A stretch of DNA of 12,269 nucleotides from Gammaproteobacteria bacterium (GTDB lineage Bacteria > Pseudomonadota > Gammaproteobacteria > Pseudomonadales > Azotimanducaceae): contig JAPOYW010000441.1 in assembly GCA_026706425.1 (NCBI GenBank), positions 1 through 12,269 on the forward strand, in the 5' to 3' direction. Positions 4,775 to 10,747 of the stretch are shown one piece after another. Numbering within the stretch: position 1 is the first letter of the stretch; the number at the start of each line of letters is the position of its first letter. A program made the position numbers and the translations under genes. The notes beneath the pieces are model-generated. The model was not told where the DNA came from. It made no database searches and worked only from the letters and a program-made list of their open reading frames with translations.

Positions 4775-7759
4775 TCAGGCGATCTGCCTCCTGACGAGTT
4801 CCCGGAATACCCCGTCGACCTCCATGAGTTCCTCGAACGTGCCGCTCTGCACGACCTTGCCGGCCTGCAACACGTAGATCCGGTCAGCCTGTTCCAGCGT
4901 GGACAGACGGTGGGCGATGACGATCCGGGTGGAGGTGAGTGCGGTCAGGTTCTCCATCACCTTGGCCTGGCTCTCGTTGTCCAGCCAGTTGGTCGCCTCG
5001 TCGAACATCATGATCCGGGGACTGCCGATCACCGAGCGGGCGATCGTGACCCGCTGGCCCTCGCCCCCTGACAGCACGGAACCACTCATGCCGACCATGG
5101 TCATCATGCCCATCGGCATGGCCTTGATCTGGTCTTCCATCTCGGCGGTCCGTGCCGCCTTCCAGACGTCCTCGGTCGCCACGTCGTCATGGTGGCCGAC
5201 CATGTTGTCCCAGAGATCCTGGGGATGGAGACCGACCGATTGCGGCACCGCGCCTATCTGCCGTCTCACCTGCTTTAGGTTCAGGTGGCGAAGGTCGCGC
5301 CCGTCGTAGTAGACCGCACCTGCGCTCGGCCGGTCGATTCCAAGGGCGAGCCGGAACAGGGTGCTCTTGCCGGCACCGGACTCGCCCGCGATCGCCACGA
5401 ACTCGCCGGGGCGGGCGCGGATCGTGACATCGTCGAGAATCAGCGGGCCGTCGGGATCGTAGCGGAAGGAAATGCGGTCGAAGAGGATCTCGCCGGCGAG
5501 ATAGTCAACCGGCTCTCCGTCTGCCTCGGTCTCGGGAACGGCGGCGAGCAGGGGGCGCATCTGATCGAACGCCGGCAGCGTCGCGGCCACGGCGCCGAAG
5601 GACTCGCCGAGCCGGGCGATGGCGGACTGGAAGGCGATGAAGACGGTGTAGACGACGAGGAAATCGCCCACCGGGACGGTGCGCTCGCCAACCGCTACGA
5701 CCGCCAGGAGAAGCACCCCCGCGGCGATGAAGGGAAGGGCGGCACCGAATGCCCGGGAATGACCCTCGAGTACGGCGAGGTCGAGTTCCCCGCGCTTCTG
5801 CTCCCGGTAGTCCCCCGCCCATATGGCGAAAGCCGACCCTTCCGCATTCTCCACCCGCAGCTTGCTGATGCCGCCGACGATCTGGAACAGCCGCCCGGCG
5901 ACGCGGCGCCCGGCGCTGATCATCCGCCCGTAGGGGGAAATCTGGCGTACCCCGAGGACGACCGTGACGACCAGCGAAGCGAGGCTGAAGACGAGGGTGG
6001 CGATCCCGAGGTCGGCATCGTAGAAGAAGATGACGCCGAACACCGGCAGCAGGAAAACCACCGACAACAGGCTGTCGGCGACGACGCCCTGCAAGCCATC
6101 ACGCAGATTCTGGAATGTCATTCCCGCCATGGCCAGGTCGCCGGACGGGTGGCGGTGCAGAACGCTTGGCGGAAGGCGCATGAGCCGGTCCCAGAACGCG
6201 GCTTCGACCCGGGATGACGAGCGACCCTCGAGTCGCATCATCGCGGTGCTTTGAAGCAGGTGCAGCGTGGCCCCGAGCAGGCCAAAGCCGGCCACCGCCA
6301 CGGCTACGGCATAGAGCGGGCCGGCGCTACCGCCCCCCGCCACATGGTTCGCAACGAAGCCAAGCGCAAGCGCCGGCAGAAGCTTGATCAGACCTCCCGG
6401 CAACCCGGCGATCACCAATCGGAGAAGGTCCGGGGCCGATCCATGAAGAGCGATCCAGACGAGATCCGCCGGTTTCGCGGCGGCCGCCTCCAGCGGCCGG
6501 TAGAACATCCAAGCGTCCATCGACAGTTCGCCGGCGCGAGTTGCCGTAACCCGAGCGCTGCGCTTGGTGACCGGGTCGACCACGCGGTAGCGCCCGAACA
6601 TTCCCGGCAGCAGTGCGACGGGCTGGCTGTCCTCGTCGCGGAATGCCAGCATCGCGTTGCTGTCTGTACGCCACCAACTGTCCTCGACGTTCAACCGGAC
6701 GCGCCGGGCCCGTACGCCCGACGCATCGAGAACGTCGACGAGGCCGATGGGAGCATCGGAAACCCCCGAACGCGCCGGGATTGTGAAATCGATGCCTTCA
6801 CGACGGCCGACGAGTTGCAGGGCGTCCGCCAGCGCTGTGTCCTCGACGTCGGCATCCTGGTCAACCGGCAGGTCGTAGATATTGAGAAGACGCTGCCGTG
6901 CGGCCTTCTCGGCCGTATGCCGGCTCATCGTCCGGGCACGTTCGAGATTCGCCTCGTCGACCACGGCTAGGCGCCGGTTGAGGCGTTCCAACGTGAACGC
7001 AACCGCGCGAAACGAAGCGAGTGCCGGCAGCAGCCTGCCCTCGGCGGCGAGCGTCTCGGTCGACTTGCCCTCAACCGTTGTCTCGTCGAACAACGTAAGC
7101 CAGCTTGTCCGCGTCAGCGGGACTACCGCCTCGCGCTCCCCGGCTGAGGGCTCTTCCATGCGAGGGGCGAGCCCCTCGCGCTCCCCGGCTGAGGGCTCTG
7201 CCGGGTCGACGATATCCATGAACACGCTTGCGCCGGGCGGTGGTTGGGAAACCCAGACCACGTCGCGGCGTACCGATAGGGTACAAGGTGGCGCCAGGTC
7301 GAGCGTCAGACCCGATTCGGCCAGCGCCGTCGGACGCGGAATGCGACCGACAAACCTTGAGAGCGTGTCGGTGATTGCGGTCAGCCAGGTGTCGAACTGT
7401 TCCGCGAGTTCCGCAGGATCAACCGCCAATAGCTTGGATGCCGGGAGTCGCCGGAGCACGGTACCCGGCAGTCCCTTGGCGAGGAGGCTCAAGGTCGTGC
7501 CCTCGTCACCGTCTGGTTCGTCCGGAGCCAAACCCGGCAACAACCAGCCCGACTCGCGGCGCAGCAGATGCTGCGGGGCCGCCTGCTCGACGCCGTCCTT
7601 GAACTCCACCAGGAACAGGTTGACGCTGCCCTGCTCGATGAACCACACGCTAGCCGGATCGTCCATGTCCACCGGCCGGTTGCCGGCGCAGGGAACGGAC
7701 GTACCGGAACGAGCGGCGAGTTCCGCTAAAGACGTGTATTCAGGCTGCGTGTCTGGCAT
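4775..7759 (-). CDS. NHLM-type bacteriocin ABC exporter, permease/ATPase with long N-terminal extension
   Basis: The protein has 994 residues and resembles the second ABC transporter of NHLM bacteriocin systems (TIGR03797-like). Residues about 36-140 look like a cyclic-nucleotide-binding-type beta-roll (VWFIEQGSVNLFLVEFKDG). Residues 303-420 resemble a degenerate C39-like domain (ALLPGMFGRYRVVDP) without the catalytic Cys. Membrane segments lie at about 445-500, 563-605 and 672-715. The ATPase has Walker A GESGAGKST (792-800), Q-loop Gln840, signature LSGGE (896-900), Walker B IMMFDE (916-921) and His950. The last residue of the signature is Glu rather than Gln, and the D-loop reads NWLD rather than SALD. 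Residues 188-195 and 203-210 are an exact repeat EPSAGERE produced by an in-frame repeat insertion. The start overlaps the stop of the C39 exporter gene by one base (TGATG). It likely pairs with that protein in the inner membrane. Confidence 0.9.
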   Translation of the reverse strand: MPDTQPEYTSLAELAARSGTSVPCAGNRPVDMDDPASVWFIEQGSVNLFLVEFKDGVEQAAPQHLLRRESGWLLPGLAPDEPDGDEGTTLSLLAKGLPGTVLRRLPASKLLAVDPAELAEQFDTWLTAITDTLSRFVGRIPRPTALAESGLTLDLAPPCTLSVRRDVVWVSQPPPGASVFMDIVDPAEPSAGEREGLAPRMEEPSAGEREAVVPLTRTSWLTLFDETTVEGKSTETLAAEGRLLPALASFRAVAFTLERLNRRLAVVDEANLERARTMSRHTAEKAARQRLLNIYDLPVDQDADVEDTALADALQLVGRREGIDFTIPARSGVSDAPIGLVDVLDASGVRARRVRLNVEDSWWRTDSNAMLAFRDEDSQPVALLPGMFGRYRVVDPVTKRSARVTATRAGELSMDAWMFYRPLEAAAAKPADLVWIALHGSAPDLLRLVIAGLPGGLIKLLPALALGFVANHVAGGGSAGPLYAVAVAVAGFGLLGATLHLLQSTAMMRLEGRSSSRVEAAFWDRLMRLPPSVLHRHPSGDLAMAGMTFQNLRDGLQGVVADSLLSVVFLLPVFGVIFFYDADLGIATLVFSLASLVVTVVLGVRQISPYGRMISAGRRVAGRLFQIVGGISKLRVENAEGSAFAIWAGDYREQKRGELDLAVLEGHSRAFGAALPFIAAGVLLLAVVAVGERTVPVGDFLVVYTVFIAFQSAIARLGESFGAVAATLPAFDQMRPLLAAVPETEADGEPVDYLAGEILFDRISFRYDPDGPLILDDVTIRARPGEFVAIAGESGAGKSTLFRLALGIDRPSAGAVYYDGRDLRHLNLKQVRRQIGAVPQSVGLHPQDLWDNMVGHHDDVATEDVWKAARTAEMEDQIKAMPMGMMTMVGMSGSVLSGGEGQRVTIARSVIGSPRIMMFDEATNWLDNESQAKVMENLTALTSTRIVIAHRLSTLEQADRIYVLQAGKVVQSGTFEELMEVDGVFRELVRRQIA
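7129..7199. repeat. In-frame tandem palindromic repeat inside the second ABC exporter gene
   Basis: Two identical 26-base copies lie at 7129-7154 and 7174-7199, a period of 45 bases or 15 codons, so the reading frame is kept. Between them is a perfect 8-base stem, CGAGGGGC/GCCCCTCG, at 7161-7178 with a two-base loop. The encoded residues are EPSAGERE twice. A related copy with three mismatches occurs at 10066-10091, outside any well-supported gene, so this looks like a dispersed REP-like element that landed in a tolerant linker. Confidence 0.75.
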
Positions 7760-9930
7760 CAGCCTGACTTCACCAGCTTGTGGTAGGTGCCATCCTCGTC
7801 GGCGATCAACTCGTCGTGGGTTCCACGCTGCGCTTCGACGCCCGCCTCGAGCACGATGATCTCGTCGCAGTCCCGCACGGTGGAGAGCCGATGCGCGACG
7901 ATCAGGCAGGTGACCCCGCGTCGCCGCAACGCATCATCGACGAACTCTTCCGTCGCGGCGTCGAGGGCGCTGGTCGCCTCGTCCAGAATGATCACGGTCG
8001 GGTTGCCTACCAGCGCCCGTGCGATTTCCAGCCGTTGACGCTGGCCGCCGCTGAAGTTCAACCCGCCTTCCTCGACCAGGGTCGAGTAGCCGTGCGGCCT
8101 TAGGAGGATTTCATGATGGATGCGAGCATCCCGCGTCGCGGAGAAGATGGCTTCATCCGGAACGGCCGGATTCCACAACGTGATGTTGTCCCGCAGGGAT
8201 GCGGAAAACAGCACGACGTCCTGATCCACCATGGAAATGGACCGTCTGAGCACTTCCTCGGGAACGTCGTGCCGCCGATGGCCATCGAAGAGGATGTCCC
8301 CCGACCACGGCTGATAGATTCCCGAGACCAGGCGCGCCAGCGTCGACTTTCCGGAACCGCTGGGGCCGACCACGGCAACCCGCTGACCTGGTCTGATCGC
8401 TAGGTTGAAATCCTTGATCAGCGGCGGCTTGCTCCTGTTGAACCCGAAGGTGACGTTTCGGAGTTCAAGCGCCCCGGCAAGCTGGAGGCGGCCCTTGAAC
8501 GTAGGGATTGACTCCGACTCCGCACTTCGGCGCGCGAAGGCCGGGTCTTCGGCGGCCTTGGCGATGTCTTGCAGGCGTTGCAGGTCGGTTTCGAGCGCCT
8601 GGCGTTTGTCGGCGAATTCCAGGAACCGCCCGATCGGCGCGAGGAACATCTCCGCGAGGATGTAGAACCCCACCAGCGTCCCGAGGGTCATTGTTTCCGC
8701 CATGACGAAACTACCTCCTACGCCCAGGATCGCCGCGGCGCGAAGTGCACCGATCAGGCCCGGAAGCGCGGTATTCATGGAGCCCAGTTCGGAATAGCGC
8801 TGGCGCGCGGCCAGTTCGCGCGCCTGCTGACCGCTCCAGCGCGAGAAGAACCGGTCGTCGGCGCCCGTCATGCGCAGGATTTCCGCCGACTGAAGCATCT
8901 GCATGCCGAAACCGATCAGCAGGCCCTGTTCGCGCCGCATCGCCTGGCTGCGAACGGCCCGGAACGCGTTCAGAAAGTGGGCCAGCACGCCGTGCAGGAG
9001 GGCAAGAGCCAGCACGATCAACGTGAGCGTGCCGTCGTAGGCCAGCATCGCGAGGAGTAGCACCGCGCTCATCGCCATGTCGACAAGGAGCACCAGGAAC
9101 TGGTCCGTCAGGTTCTTCGCGACCCGGTCGGTGGACGAGACGCGATCGGTTAGATCGCCGACCAGGCGGTGTTCGAAGAACTCCACCGGCAACCGCAAGA
9201 GCTTCGACAGGCCCTGGCTGTAGCCGATCACCGATATGCGCACCGCGAGTCGTTTCAGGAATCGGTGCTTGAGCAGGGACAGGATGTAGACGAGGAGACC
9301 GGCGCCAAGGAGGGCTGTCACCAATCCGCCCCAAGGCCCGTGGTTGTTGAGGACGTCGTCCACGAAAGCACGGAGGGTTGCGGGTACGGCCAGCGACAGC
9401 AACGTCAACATGAGCCCGCAGGCAACCATCCCGGTAAGCACCCGCCACGACCCGGCGAGCAAAGCGTGCAATTGGCTGAACAAGCCGGGTCGCTCGCCGC
9501 CGGACTTGAAATCGTCGCCGGGCTTGAACCGCAACGCGATTCCACTGTAGCCCTTCACGAACTCTTCGGCGGAGACCCTGCGTCGTCCCGTGGACGGGTC
9601 GTTGAGATAGAAATACCGTGAATCGAAGCCTTCGACGACCAGGAAATGGCTGAATTGCCAGAACACGATCACCGGCAGATCCACCTTCTTCAGCGCCTCG
9701 GCCCGGATGCTCAAGCCACTGCATTCGAGGCCATAGTGTCGCGAGGCGCGCATGATGCTTGCGGCGCTGCTGCCGTCACGGCTCACCTCGCATTTTTCGC
9801 GCAGCTCGGTAAGCGGTGCCCAGCGTCCGAAGTGGCCCAATATGCTGCCGAGGCAGGCGGCCCCGCATTCCGAGGCGTGCATCTGCAGGAGAATCGGCGT
9901 CGTTACCCGCTTTTTGGAGGGTTCTTTCAT
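7759..9930 (-). CDS. NHLM-type C39 peptidase ABC exporter
   Basis: The protein has 723 residues. It is a peptidase-containing ABC transporter that removes leaders after Gly-Gly and exports the cargo across the inner membrane. The N-terminal C39 domain (about 10-135) carries the full catalytic set: Gln16 of LLQMHASECGAACL, Cys22, His95 of WQFSHFLVVEGF and Asp111 of YLNDPSTG. Membrane segments lie at about 160-220, 275-320 and 388-432. The ATPase has Walker A GPSGSGKST (522-530), Gln570, FSGGQ (626-630), Walker B VIILDE (646-651) and His680. The ATG at 9930 was chosen because NHLM exporters begin shortly before the LLQ-x5-CG motif. The reading frame stays open upstream to about 10203, but that extension translates hairpin repeats. 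No clear Shine-Dalgarno site precedes the ATG, so coupling to a short upstream reading frame is possible. It partners with the next gene, which it overlaps by one base. Confidence 0.93.
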   Translation of the reverse strand: MKEPSKKRVTTPILLQMHASECGAACLGSILGHFGRWAPLTELREKCEVSRDGSSAASIMRASRHYGLECSGLSIRAEALKKVDLPVIVFWQFSHFLVVEGFDSRYFYLNDPSTGRRRVSAEEFVKGYSGIALRFKPGDDFKSGGERPGLFSQLHALLAGSWRVLTGMVACGLMLTLLSLAVPATLRAFVDDVLNNHGPWGGLVTALLGAGLLVYILSLLKHRFLKRLAVRISVIGYSQGLSKLLRLPVEFFEHRLVGDLTDRVSSTDRVAKNLTDQFLVLLVDMAMSAVLLLAMLAYDGTLTLIVLALALLHGVLAHFLNAFRAVRSQAMRREQGLLIGFGMQMLQSAEILRMTGADDRFFSRWSGQQARELAARQRYSELGSMNTALPGLIGALRAAAILGVGGSFVMAETMTLGTLVGFYILAEMFLAPIGRFLEFADKRQALETDLQRLQDIAKAAEDPAFARRSAESESIPTFKGRLQLAGALELRNVTFGFNRSKPPLIKDFNLAIRPGQRVAVVGPSGSGKSTLARLVSGIYQPWSGDILFDGHRRHDVPEEVLRRSISMVDQDVVLFSASLRDNITLWNPAVPDEAIFSATRDARIHHEILLRPHGYSTLVEEGGLNFSGGQRQRLEIARALVGNPTVIILDEATSALDAATEEFVDDALRRRGVTCLIVAHRLSTVRDCDEIIVLEAGVEAQRGTHDELIADEDGTYHKLVKSG

Positions 9931-10052
9931 ACGAGACGCGACCGCTTCGCGGTCGCCCCGAGAATTCGCTCCGCGAATTCTCCAACGCGCACGCCAGGGC
10001 GCGCCGGCGAGGCGGCGCTGACCGCCAGGCAACAAAGGACGTACTTGTTCAT
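9927..10052 (-). CDS. Possible 41-residue signal-peptide-like ORF (low confidence)
   Basis: The frame begins MNKYVLCCLAVSAASPA, which looks like a short secretion signal, and continues with a basic tail. Its TGA overlaps the ATG of the C39 exporter as ATGA, a typical coupling arrangement. Against it, the 3' half lies entirely in palindromic repeat DNA, the start sits just after another repeat hairpin, and no good ribosome-binding site is seen. It may be a coupling leader ORF or a chance opening. Confidence 0.25.
   Translation of the reverse strand: MNKYVLCCLAVSAASPARPGVRVGEFAERILGATAKRSRLV
9938..9956. repeat. Perfect hairpin, 8-base stem, next to exporter start codon
   Basis: Arms GCGACCGC and GCGGTCGC enclose the loop TTC. 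The nearer arm begins eight bases upstream of the ATG at 9930, so in mRNA the stem would occupy the place where a ribosome-binding site should be. Confidence 0.85.
9960..9982. repeat. Perfect hairpin, 10-base stem
   Basis: Arms GAGAATTCGC and GCGAATTCTC enclose the loop TCC. It stands three bases from the preceding hairpin, so the two form a double stem in the transcript just before the C39 exporter gene. Confidence 0.85.
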
Positions 10053-10065
10053 GGAAGGGGCAGCC

Positions 10066-10091
10066 CCTCGCGCTCCCCAGCGGAGGGCTCC
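10066..10091. repeat. Dispersed copy of the element found in the second ABC gene
   Basis: This is a 26-base copy differing at three positions from the two copies at 7129-7154 and 7174-7199. The flanking G-rich stretch on its left side is also shared. Having the same element both in coding sequence and in a gap indicates mobility or copying rather than coding constraint. Confidence 0.7.
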
Positions 10092-10136
10092 GAGACGCCG
10101 TTGTGCCTAGCCTCGTTCGAGGCGCGTCGTGGCATC

Positions 10137-10682
10137 CTACGATGGCCTCATTCCGAATAGCGCGAGCGGCGATTGTCTGCCGACCTCGATGACGACCCGG
10201 CACTCCATGGCCGCAAGGGATCCGAAATCAAGGCTTTCATCGAGGGTGATATCGACGCGGTGTATGGACACCGGTGCCGATGATCCGAACGCGGGTACCT
10301 CGGACAGCGGTACAGCGGAAATTGCCGCGACCTCGCCGTCCAGGGCGGCGGCGTCGCCGGCTTTGACCGCTAGCTCTAGCAATGCAGGCATGCCGACCGC
10401 AATGTCCGGCGCGACGCCCCGGTGTATCCAGACGAGCGCCTGCACGGACCGGTTCTCCTCGGACGTTTGGGCTGGCTCGATCAGCACACCCTCCAGAGCG
10501 ACGCTACGGTGTACGTTGCCGAACAAGAGCCATGCCGCGAGGATGACCAACAACGCCGCGATTGCCGCCACGAGCAGACGTTCCCGGGGCGTGGAGATCG
10601 TCAGCAGCCGGTCTAGTTGCTCGCGCTCTTTCTTTGCCTCGGCAACGGTATTGTGGAACGAGTCGAAGGGGTTGTTGAACAC
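10137..10682 (-). CDS. Short HlyD/NHLM-type secretion adaptor lacking the periplasmic hairpin
   Basis: The protein has 181 residues. A cytoplasmic N-terminus (1-33), one membrane segment (about 36-54) and the following GNVHRSVALEGVLI resemble the start of NHLM-type HlyD proteins, which link an inner-membrane ABC exporter to the envelope. The C-terminal part resembles their barrel domain: VGMPALLEL (96-104), DGEVAAISAVPLSEV (115-129) and a closing VVIEVGRQSPLALFGM. The usual length is about 400 residues. The biotinyl-lipoyl halves and coiled-coil hairpin that normally sit between the strand after the membrane segment and the barrel are absent, so it probably cannot reach an outer-membrane channel. 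The start is GTG at 10682, because a TGA lies four codons upstream in frame. It stands 65 bases after the RND gene. The family call is by pattern only. Confidence 0.7.
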   Translation of the reverse strand: MFNNPFDSFHNTVAEAKKEREQLDRLLTISTPRERLLVAAIAALLVILAAWLLFGNVHRSVALEGVLIEPAQTSEENRSVQALVWIHRGVAPDIAVGMPALLELAVKAGDAAALDGEVAAISAVPLSEVPAFGSSAPVSIHRVDITLDESLDFGSLAAMECRVVIEVGRQSPLALFGMRPS

Positions 10683-10696
10683 GACCGCGCCTCAAG

Positions 10697-10703
10697 CCTC
10701 CTC
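10697..10703 (-). promoter_or_regulatory. Candidate ribosome-binding site of the HlyD-like gene
   Basis: The minus strand reads GAGGAGG, 14 bases before the GTG at 10682, which is longer than usual. A weaker GAGGCG at 10688-10693 has a five-base spacing. Either may serve. Confidence 0.4.
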
Positions 10704-10747
10704 ATGGACAAGCCCAACGGGATTATCTTTTTTTCTTCTTGGCTTCG

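Larger units (their letters stand above)
9931..10136. repeat. Hairpin-rich repeat cluster between HlyD-like gene and C39 exporter
   Basis: The 206-base gap holds two perfect hairpins next to the exporter start (9938-9956 and 9960-9982), a copy of the 26-base element also found in the second ABC gene (10066-10091, 23 of 26 identical), a G-rich/C-rich inverted pair just before it (10056-10068) and a 6-base stem with two-base loop at 10110-10123 (GCCTCG/CGAGGC). No T-run follows the stems on the minus strand, so classical terminators are unlikely. The stems could stabilise or attenuate mRNA within the operon. Confidence 0.7.

Noticed and set aside
5285..6217. Long plus-strand reading frame of about 310 residues inside the second ABC gene
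   Set aside because: It is antisense to a gene with clear ABC motifs; its Gly/Glu/Asp/Arg-rich composition is what GC-rich codons give on the opposite strand.
7129..7199. CRISPR-like reading of the two repeats
   Set aside because: Only two copies with a 19-base gap inside a coding frame; they form an in-frame tandem repeat with a palindrome.
6882..7859. Plus-strand reading frame of about 325 residues
   Set aside because: It is antisense to the two exporter genes, Ser/Arg-rich and has no recognisable motif.
9931..10203. N-terminal extension of the C39 exporter to about 10203
   Set aside because: The added residues come from hairpin repeats and overlap the HlyD-like gene; NHLM exporters begin close to the C39 motif.
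10715..10745. T-run on the plus strand resembling a terminator
   Set aside because: It lies on the wrong strand for the operon and has no strong stem before it; a purine-rich run after the RND stop codon explains it.
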